Positions 8,501 to 15,951 of a stretch of 23,383 nt of DNA are shown in pieces. The stretch is from Actinomycetes bacterium (lineage in GTDB: Bacteria; Actinomycetota; Acidimicrobiia; Acidimicrobiales; Palsa-688). The stretch spans positions 1 to 23,383 of the forward strand of contig JAKAZH010000004.1 of assembly GCA_021815935.1 (NCBI GenBank), read 5' to 3'. The number at the start of each line of letters is the position of its first letter. Positions within the stretch are counted from its first letter, which is position 1. A model generated the notes under the pieces. It was given only the letters and a program-made list of their open reading frames with translations. It had not been told where the DNA came from and ran no database searches. The translations under genes were made by a program, and so were the position numbers.

Positions 8501-8835
8501 GCTAGCCGCTCCTCAACCACCCGAGCAAGGTCCGCTCCGTCTTCGATGGCGGCCACGTCGTCGGGTTGGAGCTGTGCGCCGACGATCAAGCGCATGGTGC
8601 CGGAGCCGCCCACGAACTCGGCGAGGCCTCGTGCAGCGACGGCCAGACCCCAAGACGTGAAGTATCCGGCGACCCGATCGTAAGTGACGGCACGGGTCAG
8701 CAGAGGCACGTAAAAGCCGTCCACGACATCGTCCGCCGTGGAATACGAAGGGCGGATTGTGTCAGCAATCTCAGCGAACGATCCGGGCACGGGCGTCTTA
8801 CTGGTCCGGGTCGAAAAGGGTCGTCGACGGCTCAT
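5512..8835 (-). CDS. PLD-domain SNF2/DEAD-like helicase of a predicted antiphage cassette
   Basis: This 1107-residue protein is the last gene of the minus-strand operon. The N-terminal domain (about 25-240) is phospholipase D-like, with HDKFGIFTD (165-173) and GSNND (183-187). Superfamily 2 motifs follow: GDEVGLGKT (334-342, Walker A), VVVDEAHH (441-448, Walker B/DExH), LASATPM (481-487, motif III), FTQYADT (803-809), VGTDTLSEGLN (865-875, motif V) and RVEQRIGRVDRIG (893-905, motif VI). This order is that of COG0553-type helicases in defence islands. Family knowledge: it should translocate on or remodel DNA using ATP; the PLD domain may be a nuclease. Its ATG at 8835 lies inside the end of the methylase gene (38-nt overlap), and no clear ribosome site is visible, so it probably depends on translational coupling. 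The full set of helicase motifs suggests it is intact. Confidence 0.88.
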   Translation of the reverse strand: MSRRRPFSTRTSKTPVPGSFAEIADTIRPSYSTADDVVDGFYVPLLTRAVTYDRVAGYFTSWGLAVAARGLAEFVGGSGTMRLIVGAQLQPDDVAAIEDGADLARVVEERLAAGDLWSDLDEVRSYRLNLLAWLARQGRLQIKVGVPRRPDGSLIPATETDDYFHDKFGIFTDHEGRHVAFIGSNNDSLHGWMANSESFSVFPEWSPAWGWNGTDLVGRFERYWDDEHSAGWAIIPLSAAVRDGLLRVAEVTEAPAGPDPEYKQDRAGDEPVITPTAKPSPADAVGPLDILELLEQPSLFPFTGVMSAGVLPLPHQMAVIDRAVRTFPRGYLFGDEVGLGKTIEIGLTVRELMLSRQAERALLLVPAAVLVQWQEELAEKVALWVPRWTDGHWVWPDGTESPAKPGDPWASKEPVVLASSHLARRGEQLPKLLAAAPWDLVVVDEAHHARRRGGKSDGPPNTLLSLLQELHQRDGWRALYLASATPMQMYPHEAWDLIELFDLPGFWAESAEKFEAYFRELSVYWPSRQWNFLARMVRDNFSDPATEANRALDEEILTNVKGPDRVNVISGVGSKSRVVIRERLCKSTGDMTQANAQWVRPVGEKPELAALVSAWLYTNNPMRDRVFRNTRDTLRAYRKAGIWPEDATIPDRFVDDWLVEMSAVEEALYCQVQNYIRTKYDQAQQLASGQAKNAIGFILTVYRRRLTSSFQAIERSLRRRIDVLEGRLDPKAFLTEDDTILEESAPDITNAIQAWALDDEIHDLRRLTDSLGRVAAGDETKMTRLHKIVDDALAGGHQSVLVFTQYADTMEYIRDRLDAIYHGRIIGYASGGGTIRSQTTGDWEKLTKRQTKDLFAEAKRVKVLVGTDTLSEGLNLQTCGRLVNYDLPWNFTRVEQRIGRVDRIGGHHRVEVSNLLYDGTVETTVYRRLIKTFGGFNAVVGIAQPVLGQVEQVIRSASLADHCDHEGALNSEPTATLFASDGERLGLDEAVAQVIAAANEARARTLAALDTHGSPVGGVTWPEAKTLGDFYETLMAIPGIAERLETTDRPGVWRMQTAGGERLVAFERDLALALAPDVQLLTWGSPLLDQLADHAPDEQTHLPVTGR

Positions 8836-11734
8836 CTTGAGGCAGGCGCACCGACGGGAGATAAGCCGTGACCATGGCGTCGAGCACTCGGGCTTCGGAG
8901 CGAATCAGCTCGCCCCGGATCTTCGTCCGGGGCAGCGCGTTAACGGCCCCTTGAATCAGAGCCACGAACCTCTGATCGGCGCTGAGCCCCAAGCGGTCCA
9001 TCAACGCCTTAGCCGCAGCGAGCCCGTCAATGTCGGCGGTGATGAGCAATGCGTGCAGGACGTCTATGAGGGGACGATCCTCAAGTTGCCCGTCCTGCAC
9101 AGGGCGAAGGACCCGACGGCGACGCTCGAGCGGAGTTTGGATGACCACGGTCCCGGACTTCTTCTTGAGCAACCCGACAGCCGCAAGACCCTCAGGATCC
9201 TGGCCGCCGACAGCTAACGCCAGGCGACGGGCTTCGTCATAAGGGAACTCCTCCGCCCGGAACATCTCCCACGCAATCAGCCAGAAGTCCGTAACCGGAT
9301 CGAACGTGACCTGCCGGCCGACTAAAGCCCGCCTGCGTGCCTGCACCAGCTCCTCGCGGGCTACGTTTAATGCCTCCTCTGGGCGGAGCAGCCGGGCGTT
9401 GCCGTCAGCGTCGGCCTCTGAGGAATACACGGGCCACGCCGAAGAGATCACCGACAGCACCGGCCCGTACGTCGAGAGAAGGAGATCGACCCCGGTGATC
9501 CCGTCCGCCTCGAATCGGGCAACGGCGTTACGCGCAGCATCTTTGATCTCAGGAACAAGATCCTCGAAGAACACCGATTGCCCGACGGTGCCCTTGAGCC
9601 GCTTGCGACACACGAGCATGATGGTCGACGCGGCAGAGTTCTTCCTCGCCTGATGCAGGGACTGCTCGGATTCGGTGTTCACCGGCCACGATGTGGCTAT
9701 CTCAAAGCCCGCCTCCATGAGCGCCATACCGAGCGTGTCCCAGGCTTCGGCCTTCTTGTGCGTGAACATGACCGTCAGCACGCCGTCTGCCCGCAGGACT
9801 CTGCTGCATTCAGCAAAGATCGACTGCATCTTCGCCTGGTAGTCAGCATTGGCGAGTTCCTTCTGTCGCCTCCCGAAATCTCGAAACCTACCTACGTTCG
9901 TGACTGCCTCATTCACTTCGTCAGCCAAGCCACCTGGGGTGATATCGGGCCATACCTTCCCGACCGTGCGCTGCTCCCACACCCCAAAGAAGTTTGAGAT
10001 CTCTCCGTACATGACATTGTCGTAGTAAGGCGGGTCAATACAGACGAGCACCTGAGATCCAGATTCGATGCCGAGGCTGGCAGCGTTTCCTCTAGTGACA
10101 TCGACATTGCCAGGAACGTTATGCGCTAGATCGGCCGTCGAACCTGGCCCGATCTGGCGTCCGCGTCCAAGCACACTGGGGGAATAAAGGAAGCAGATCT
10201 CGTCATAAGCGTCAGCGAGTTGAGCAAGGCACCATGGATAGAGTTCGTTTGCACCCTCGAACTCGGCGTACGACCATTTAAATGAGATGGAGTGCGTGTC
10301 AAATACGGAGCGAATTTTGTCTCTCGACGTATCCCAGGACGATGATAGTGCATTCCAGTTGAGTGCCTTGCCTTGCATTAGGGCCAACAGCGCCGCCACC
10401 GCGGCACCTTTGTTCTGCCCGAGGTCTTCAATGATGTCAGAAACTATTCGGTCATACTCTTCGACAAATGTCGCGTGTACCAGAAGTTGCCTGGGTGAAA
10501 AGAAGTCGATAAACCGCTGGAACCCGTATGGTCGGATGTCGTGATTAGGCGCTGGAGCAGGGAAATTTTCTCCTGGCACGATACCGTTAGCCAGCCAGGA
10601 CGGCAGGAGCCGGGCGGTTTCGGCTTCAGCTGCGGCGAGCGCATCCAGGTCGACAGCGGTGGGCGCTCTGAAGCCGCGTGTCGATCTTGCCCGGCTGCCT
10701 GGAGGTGCCGGATATCGAACAGCGACGGCATAGAGGATTGACCCCATGCGGTGAGCCTGTGCTTCGGCCTTGATGTAATCGCCATCGATCGGAAGTCCAT
10801 CCCAGACGGAGATTCCGTTTCCGCCGGATACAGTGCCCTCGTCAGGGTCGGACTCGATAGCAGTTCGGCCCCGGAGGACGTCGAACTCGGGTGCGTCCAG
10901 CTCGACGCCTTCACGATGTGTTACGACCTCGACGGCCCACTCCTCACCGCTCGCTTTGGATATCCACCAGTTGGGTGACAGCGGACTTGGTTTGCCGGTA
11001 CGAGGGCAAGAAACGGTTCTGGCAAAGATGTAGTTGGTAACTGTTTCGCCATTGCCGCTCGGGAAATATGAGGCGAGCCGATCGGTGCAGCGGCGAACAA
11101 GTTCGCCTCCCCACTTTTCTAGGTGCGGCTTGAGGTCCTGGCCGTAGCGGGCGGTCACCTCGACCCCAGCGCGGAGGATGGCGGCCGCGACGGCGTTAAT
11201 ATCGTTAGCGGTGACAGGAAGGCCGTAGCGGGCGGCCTCGTAGGGGATTGTGCCCCCGCCAGCAGTGGGATCGGTGACCTTCGGAAGCTCCCCCCAGGTC
11301 TCCTCGAGTATTTGGTGGAGGAGTTGGAGATCCGCTGGGCTGGGGCTGTTTTTAAACGCCTGCTTGTAGCCGTAGGGGTTTGCCGTGGTTCGAACACCTT
11401 CTTGCTTATTGCGATCAGCCTGGCGTTTGGCTTCGACCGGGTCACCCCACACGCCACATAGGTGGAGGACCCATTTCCGGTATGCGACCTCAGTGGCGGT
11501 GCGGGGATCGTCGAAGGTTGCGGCGAGTTGCTCTGTCCATGTCGGAAGGACGCTGGTTAGTATCGCGCCAGCGGACGCTGCGAGGGGCCGGCGGGCCCAC
11601 CACACGTGAAGGGTTTTCAGCTTCGGGAACTGGCCAGGGATCGGCGCTGATTCGCGGCGCGATTCGATGCCGAGCTCTTGGATGGGTAGCCAGTCTTCAA
11701 TCAGGACACGCGGACGTGCGATGCTGTCGGTCAT
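8798..11734 (-). CDS. DUF1156 adenine-specific DNA methylase (COG1743-type)
   Basis: A 978-residue protein. The N-terminus matches the DUF1156 signature: VLIEDWLPIQELGIESRRE (10-28) and then LHVWWARRPLAAS (42-54). The SAM-binding motif I region is VTDPTAGGGTIPYEA (153-167). The catalytic motif IV DPPYYDN (567-573) is typical of N6-adenine or N4-cytosine methylases, and family knowledge favours adenine. A likely zinc-ribbon position near 241-257 keeps only one Cys (SCPRTGK). The enzyme would mark host DNA as self for the linked ATPase and helicase. Its ATG overlaps the stop of the DUF3780-like gene (ATGA), and its 3' end overlaps the helicase start. The stretch between motif I and motif IV is locally AT-richer than the rest of the gene. 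Length is in the usual range (about 900-1000). Confidence 0.92.
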   Translation of the reverse strand: MTDSIARPRVLIEDWLPIQELGIESRRESAPIPGQFPKLKTLHVWWARRPLAASAGAILTSVLPTWTEQLAATFDDPRTATEVAYRKWVLHLCGVWGDPVEAKRQADRNKQEGVRTTANPYGYKQAFKNSPSPADLQLLHQILEETWGELPKVTDPTAGGGTIPYEAARYGLPVTANDINAVAAAILRAGVEVTARYGQDLKPHLEKWGGELVRRCTDRLASYFPSGNGETVTNYIFARTVSCPRTGKPSPLSPNWWISKASGEEWAVEVVTHREGVELDAPEFDVLRGRTAIESDPDEGTVSGGNGISVWDGLPIDGDYIKAEAQAHRMGSILYAVAVRYPAPPGSRARSTRGFRAPTAVDLDALAAAEAETARLLPSWLANGIVPGENFPAPAPNHDIRPYGFQRFIDFFSPRQLLVHATFVEEYDRIVSDIIEDLGQNKGAAVAALLALMQGKALNWNALSSSWDTSRDKIRSVFDTHSISFKWSYAEFEGANELYPWCLAQLADAYDEICFLYSPSVLGRGRQIGPGSTADLAHNVPGNVDVTRGNAASLGIESGSQVLVCIDPPYYDNVMYGEISNFFGVWEQRTVGKVWPDITPGGLADEVNEAVTNVGRFRDFGRRQKELANADYQAKMQSIFAECSRVLRADGVLTVMFTHKKAEAWDTLGMALMEAGFEIATSWPVNTESEQSLHQARKNSAASTIMLVCRKRLKGTVGQSVFFEDLVPEIKDAARNAVARFEADGITGVDLLLSTYGPVLSVISSAWPVYSSEADADGNARLLRPEEALNVAREELVQARRRALVGRQVTFDPVTDFWLIAWEMFRAEEFPYDEARRLALAVGGQDPEGLAAVGLLKKKSGTVVIQTPLERRRRVLRPVQDGQLEDRPLIDVLHALLITADIDGLAAAKALMDRLGLSADQRFVALIQGAVNALPRTKIRGELIRSEARVLDAMVTAYLPSVRLPQDEPSTTLFDPDQ

Positions 11735-12189
11735 GCGGTGATGCCGCTGCGGTGGTCGTCAGCAAGAAGGATACGCAGGGCTCGCAGGGCCCGAGGTCCG
11801 CTGTCGGGTCGTCTGGTCTTCGAGTACCAGTAGTAGGCCTCCTCGTCGCTCATGGCGGTGACGCCTTCTATGACGGTGAGGCGGCGCACCGGCCGATTGA
11901 GCGGCGCGGCGGCGTTGACGGCCAGGGCGAGGCGGACGGCGGCGGCCTCGCCGAGGGGGACTGGTTTTCGTCGGCTCGGCCCGACGATGGTCGGAGCGTG
12001 TCCGGAGTCGCGCAATGCGGAGCGAAGAGCTCCAAGGAACGGGGTGAGGCGATCCGGGCTGAGGTGCGCGACGACCGTGGTGTGGTCAGGGATGCCGTTG
12101 GTCTCTTCAAGGCGGACGCCGTACGTGTCGGTGTCGGCCGGTTCGACTTGAAGACGAAAGCCGCGGTGGGCCACCTTGGGCGTCGTCAT
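11731..12189 (-). CDS. DUF3780-like small protein of the defence cassette
   Basis: A 152-residue soluble protein between the ATPase and methylase genes. The N-terminal half is beta-rich (FRLQVEPADTDTYGVRLEE). The middle is Ala-rich and helical. The C-terminal segment has an aromatic patch DEEAYYWYSKTRR followed by GPRALRALRILLADD. The position and this C-terminal W-Y...R-ALR pattern resemble DUF3780 proteins, which accompany DUF499 and DUF1156 genes in other genomes; I cannot confirm the family without a profile search. Function is unknown, with an adaptor or specificity subunit as a guess. The ATG at 12189 overlaps the ATPase stop (TAATG) and its TGA overlaps the methylase ATG (ATGA). It is therefore tightly coupled on both sides and likely made in fixed ratio. 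Confidence 0.72.
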   Translation of the reverse strand: MTTPKVAHRGFRLQVEPADTDTYGVRLEETNGIPDHTTVVAHLSPDRLTPFLGALRSALRDSGHAPTIVGPSRRKPVPLGEAAAVRLALAVNAAAPLNRPVRRLTVIEGVTAMSDEEAYYWYSKTRRPDSGPRALRALRILLADDHRSGITA

Positions 12190-15100
12190 TAACTTACCTT
12201 CGTGACGACTTCGGCTTCGACAGTGACGTGGCCGGGGTTGAGAGTGGCGGTGTTTGTTGCGAGAGTCTGCCAGTCGCCGACCCCGGGGGTGAGCGGGCTG
12301 CCGTCGCGGGTCGATGCGGTCAGGGCGAGAGTGCCCTGTGCTTCCCCGGCGTGAGCCGCGAAACGCATCAGGTCGCTCTCAAGCTTCTGGTAGTCGCCGC
12401 CGGGGCCGTCGAAGAAGACGGAGGCTCCTCCGTGTGGCAGCCCGAGGTCCACGCTGAGTTCAGCGGTGAAGTCCAGCCTTGCCGTCATCGCGATTACAGC
12501 CCCGAGGGCCTTGAGGTCGCTGACCCCTTCGCCGGGGTCGGCGCTGGCGGTGACTCGCACCCAAGAGACTCCGCGTGCGTCGGTGACCTCCTGCGCCTTC
12601 TCGGCGGCTTTCGCAAATGCGACAGCAGCGGGACCGTCGGCAGCAACGGTCGCCGGTCCGCTCGAGACGGATTGGGCGACGATCCCGGCGTTGACAGCGG
12701 CCGGTCGGGTCATGAAAGTCACCCGGTCGTGTGGGGTCTTGTCGATCTGCGAGGCGGTCAACTGAGACTTGCCCGCTTCGGGCTCGCCGTCGACGACAGC
12801 GAGGCGGGAGGCGGCTCCGACCGCGACGCGCTGAAGGATCGCAGCGAGGTCCTTCTTCGTGGGCCGTGTACCGGTCTCCTCGGCGACTCGGTCATAAAGG
12901 CCGCTGCCGTTTAGTTGGCCGCCAGCCGAGATGACAATCTGCTCGACGAGGGCCGCTGTCAGCTGGGTGGCAATGACGCCGGCTTCGACGGCACGCTGTA
13001 GCGTCATCAGGTAGGAATCGGCGCTGATGCGCACTGGCGGCGGCGCGTCACGGTCAGTCCACGTTTTTTGGGTGTCGGCCTCGTAGTAGACCCACTCGGC
13101 GTTCTTGACACCGGCTCGGATGCACTCGACGATACGGGTGGTATCGATCGGCATTTCCATCGACGGGTCGACCCAGAACCAGTCGTTAACCTTGTCGAGA
13201 GTGATCTCGTCCTGGGCGGACCACGTCTTGGAGCGAAGGTAGCTGGGGGCGATGGCCGGGTCGGCTGGCTTGACCTTGCCTAACGACCGGAGGGTGTCGA
13301 GGATCGACTGGGTCTGGGAATGGCCCTTGCCGTGCACTTCCCCCTTGGTTTTGGCGGGCAGTTCGTAGTGGTGCAGATCGTCGTTGGCCCTGTCCCGGGC
13401 CGGGTAGTACAAGTTCGAATAGCAGCGCGTCACGGCTATCACGACCTTGACGTCTCCGGCATCTTTGATGTCTTGGATCTGTTTGATCACATCCGGCCCG
13501 AGCGCTTGCCTGCGGGTCTCAGAGCCAAGGATATTTTCGGATGCCATCTGCCGTCGGATCGTCGCCTTGAGCGGCTCGACCTGCCGGGGGTCCGGGCAGA
13601 GGAACACGACGCCGTTGCGGTGCCGGCGGTTGTTGGCACCAATACCTGCCTTTTGGGCGATTTCGCGGATCTTCGACGGGGCCGGTAGCGGGCTGGACGC
13701 GTTCGGGACCGAGGCGGCCGTGTCGTCAGGGTGGGCGATGACCAGATGCAGTAACGCTTCGTCGGGAATATCGGAAGGGCCAGCCGGCTCATGTATGGCC
13801 TTCACCCGGCCCCCGATGGACGCGAAAGCCTGGCTCACCTTTCGTTCCATCTCTTCGGTCACTGCCGACTTGGCGATATTCTTAGCGTCTTCCTCCACCA
13901 CTGCCAATGCGTTAGCCTCGATTTGGAAACGCCACCGGACGTTGTCATACGCCAGATGCCAGGCGACAGCCCACAGCGAGGAGAGAGCCTCGTCGTAGAC
14001 CTCGGCTGTGTCACCGGGGCGCAGCGAGCCGAGCAGGTAATCTCCCCGGCCGGCGCCGACGGTCGAGACCTGTTCAAGGGAATGCAGGAATACGCATGTC
14101 GCAGCCCGAGTGGCGAACGGCTTGCCGGCGAAACGGGAGTGGTCCACCTCAACCGCATGGGCCGACACCCCAGCGATGTCGACCCCGGCAGGCTGGCGGA
14201 AGCGCTCCTTGCCCAGTCGCTCGGTCAGTTCGTAGAGAACCTTGTCCGACCCAAGCGGTAGGTCCGCCACGTTGAGCATTACAGAGTCGGACCCGGCGTC
14301 CCATACGGCTTGGATGGAGGCGGCCAGGAGGCGCAGCGCTCCGCGGGCGCGTTGGAAGGTCGGGATGGTAGCGATACGCGAGTCGAGGACCCTGACCAGT
14401 TCTGGATGGAACGGGTAGCTGGCAGCAATCTTCTCCGCGTACGTGGCGGGTTGCGACGCGCCGGACGGGAGGGTTTCGCCGGCGGCGACGAGATGCTCGT
14501 ACATTTGGCGGTAAGCGTCGGCGGCGGCATCGGCGCCGTCCTGATCGATCGACTCGAAGAGGCGACGGCGCAGGATCGCTGCGATCTCGTCGTCTGTTGC
14601 AGGAACGAGCACGGCCTCCTGGCGGGCCAATACGCTGCTGGCCTCCCCGACCGCCGTGTCAAGAAGCCGCGAGATCTCGTCCGTCTCCTTACCGTAAGCA
14701 TCCTTCTCGCCTGCGAGAGTGACCACGACGACCAGCCGACTCCCCTTCTCTGCTGCGACTTCGAACAGCGACTTAAAGAACGCCGGCAAGCTCCCGCCCA
14801 AAGCGCGGACCTGCTCGGACGCCGACGTCGAAACCGTGCGCAAATACTGCGCAACCTCGTCTATGATCACCACCGTCGGCTTGCCGGCCAACATCTTCTT
14901 GATCGTTCCGGTACCCGGCGCCGTTCGCGTCCCGTCTGAATCCTTCATGACATGCCAGGCTTCCGGCCCGAGCTGCGCCCCGATGGCACCCCACAGCGTG
15001 TACGCCGTAACGCCGCCGATGTCGACCCCGTTCACCGGGTCTAACTGCTCGCCTACGACCGCCGACACCTGAGTGTCAGCGGGGATCTTGGATTCGTCAA

Positions 15101-15452
15101 GCCCAGGATCGAAGAACTCAACGCCCGGCCGGAAACCCCGCGCCACATGGTACGCAGCTATCAACCCGTGAGTTTTTCCACCCCCGAAGGACGTCTGGAA
15201 TCGAAGGACCGGGTTCTCCGCGCCGGGCAACCATTGCTCTGACAGCCGGCCGAACACACCGGTCAGCAGGCGCTTCATACCGCTCGTCGGATAGGTGAGA
15301 GCGAAGAACCGTTCCGGGTCGCCGTAGTCGGCGTAAGCGGCTGGGTCGGCGACTACCTGCTCCAAGCGGGCGGCGAAGTCCACCGCTGAGACCGTCCCGG
15401 CTTTAACGTCCTTCCTCGGAACGCAGGTCTGTTGAAGCGGCTTGAGTGACAT
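12189..15452 (-). CDS. DUF499 AAA+ family ATPase of the defence cassette
   Basis: A 1087-residue protein from ATG 15452, which begins MSLKPLQQTCVPRKDV and has a GAGGGG ribosome site about 9 nt upstream. The frame extends 46 codons further, but that extension has no family character. Walker A is SFGGGKTHG (88-96) and Walker B is VVIIDEV (194-200), followed by a sensor-like VVVVTLAGEKD (241-251). FYxxPTSG-like surroundings (FALTYPTSGMKRLL) are typical of DUF499/COG1483 proteins. The long C-terminal half is a mixture of helical and beta segments without known catalytic motifs. Family knowledge: DUF499 ATPases are encoded next to DUF1156 methylases and PLD-helicases in defence islands. By inference it senses or processes invading DNA. 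It is the first gene of the four-gene operon and is coupled by TAATG to the next gene. Confidence 0.9.
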   Translation of the reverse strand: MSLKPLQQTCVPRKDVKAGTVSAVDFAARLEQVVADPAAYADYGDPERFFALTYPTSGMKRLLTGVFGRLSEQWLPGAENPVLRFQTSFGGGKTHGLIAAYHVARGFRPGVEFFDPGLDESKIPADTQVSAVVGEQLDPVNGVDIGGVTAYTLWGAIGAQLGPEAWHVMKDSDGTRTAPGTGTIKKMLAGKPTVVIIDEVAQYLRTVSTSASEQVRALGGSLPAFFKSLFEVAAEKGSRLVVVVTLAGEKDAYGKETDEISRLLDTAVGEASSVLARQEAVLVPATDDEIAAILRRRLFESIDQDGADAAADAYRQMYEHLVAAGETLPSGASQPATYAEKIAASYPFHPELVRVLDSRIATIPTFQRARGALRLLAASIQAVWDAGSDSVMLNVADLPLGSDKVLYELTERLGKERFRQPAGVDIAGVSAHAVEVDHSRFAGKPFATRAATCVFLHSLEQVSTVGAGRGDYLLGSLRPGDTAEVYDEALSSLWAVAWHLAYDNVRWRFQIEANALAVVEEDAKNIAKSAVTEEMERKVSQAFASIGGRVKAIHEPAGPSDIPDEALLHLVIAHPDDTAASVPNASSPLPAPSKIREIAQKAGIGANNRRHRNGVVFLCPDPRQVEPLKATIRRQMASENILGSETRRQALGPDVIKQIQDIKDAGDVKVVIAVTRCYSNLYYPARDRANDDLHHYELPAKTKGEVHGKGHSQTQSILDTLRSLGKVKPADPAIAPSYLRSKTWSAQDEITLDKVNDWFWVDPSMEMPIDTTRIVECIRAGVKNAEWVYYEADTQKTWTDRDAPPPVRISADSYLMTLQRAVEAGVIATQLTAALVEQIVISAGGQLNGSGLYDRVAEETGTRPTKKDLAAILQRVAVGAASRLAVVDGEPEAGKSQLTASQIDKTPHDRVTFMTRPAAVNAGIVAQSVSSGPATVAADGPAAVAFAKAAEKAQEVTDARGVSWVRVTASADPGEGVSDLKALGAVIAMTARLDFTAELSVDLGLPHGGASVFFDGPGGDYQKLESDLMRFAAHAGEAQGTLALTASTRDGSPLTPGVGDWQTLATNTATLNPGHVTVEAEVVTKVS

Positions 15453-15604
15453 ACCGCGATACCCCTCATCAATGTTGTTGGCCGCCGACGGCTTCGGGCG
15501 CTCACATGAGAATAGGCCCTCGCTGAGACACGCTCCGTCGGATTCGACCGTGGCGCTGGGACCATGAGTGTCATAGCTGCACACGCGCAATCAGGTCCCC
15601 GTCG

Positions 15605-15635
15605 GGGCTGCAGCCCGCCCCGGAACTGCGCGCAG
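15605..15635. promoter_or_regulatory. Pair of palindromes upstream of the DUF499 operon, candidate operator
   Basis: GGGCTGCAGCCC (15605-15616, 12 bp, perfect) and CTGCGCGCAG (15626-15635, 10 bp, perfect) lie with centres about 20 bp apart, 150-185 bp upstream of the ATPase start. Both contain CTG/CAG arms, so a dimeric regulator could bind two turns apart on one face of the helix. The nearby winged-helix protein is one candidate binder. Confidence 0.35.
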
Positions 15636-15818
15636 CTGGGTCGCTCGTCACGGACACCCCTCACACGTTGCGCGTTTCGTCCCGGCAAGCCGTCTGTTAC
15701 AACGCCGACCAGCCAGCAACGCGCCCGGGGCCCCTCGCCGGTCTCGATGCGAAAATCTAAGTGCCGTGTCGGCTCATCGAAAGGCCCAGTCACCGAGCAC
15801 TTTCCCGGCCCGGCCGCT

Positions 15819-15853
15819 CCGGCGAGGCCCTTTCGCCGACACCCCCTCGCCGG
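15819..15853 (-). terminator. Hairpin after the winged-helix gene, candidate terminator
   Basis: CCGGCGAGG (15819-15827) pairs perfectly with CCTCGCCGG (15845-15853) over a 17-nt loop. On the minus strand it follows the winged-helix gene stop by about 100 nt. If it works as a terminator, that gene and the four-gene operon are separate units. It has no U-tract. Confidence 0.4.
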
Positions 15854-15951
15854 GATCGACAACGCCTGGCCGGAACGGTCGCTTCGTCAACCGGGATTAA
15901 TTGAGAACGACTGGCCGCCATCTCCCGACAGCGTGACTAATCCGAAGGGAC

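Larger units (their letters stand above)
15453..15951. other. Intergenic region upstream of the defence operon
   Basis: About 500 nt between the winged-helix gene and the ATPase gene, with no credible coding frame. It should contain the leftward operon promoter. TATTCT on the minus strand (15514-15509) is a weak -10 candidate 57-62 nt before the ATPase start. Two palindromes (15605-15635) and a 9-bp hairpin (15819-15853) are the visible structure. Confidence 0.55.

Noticed and set aside
5512..15452. DISARM or BREX system
   Set aside because: There is a SNF2-type helicase and an adenine methylase, but no DUF1998 (DrmB) protein, no separate DrmA helicase, and no PglZ, BrxC or Lon-like BREX genes. 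The DUF1156 and DUF499 signatures point to a different class.
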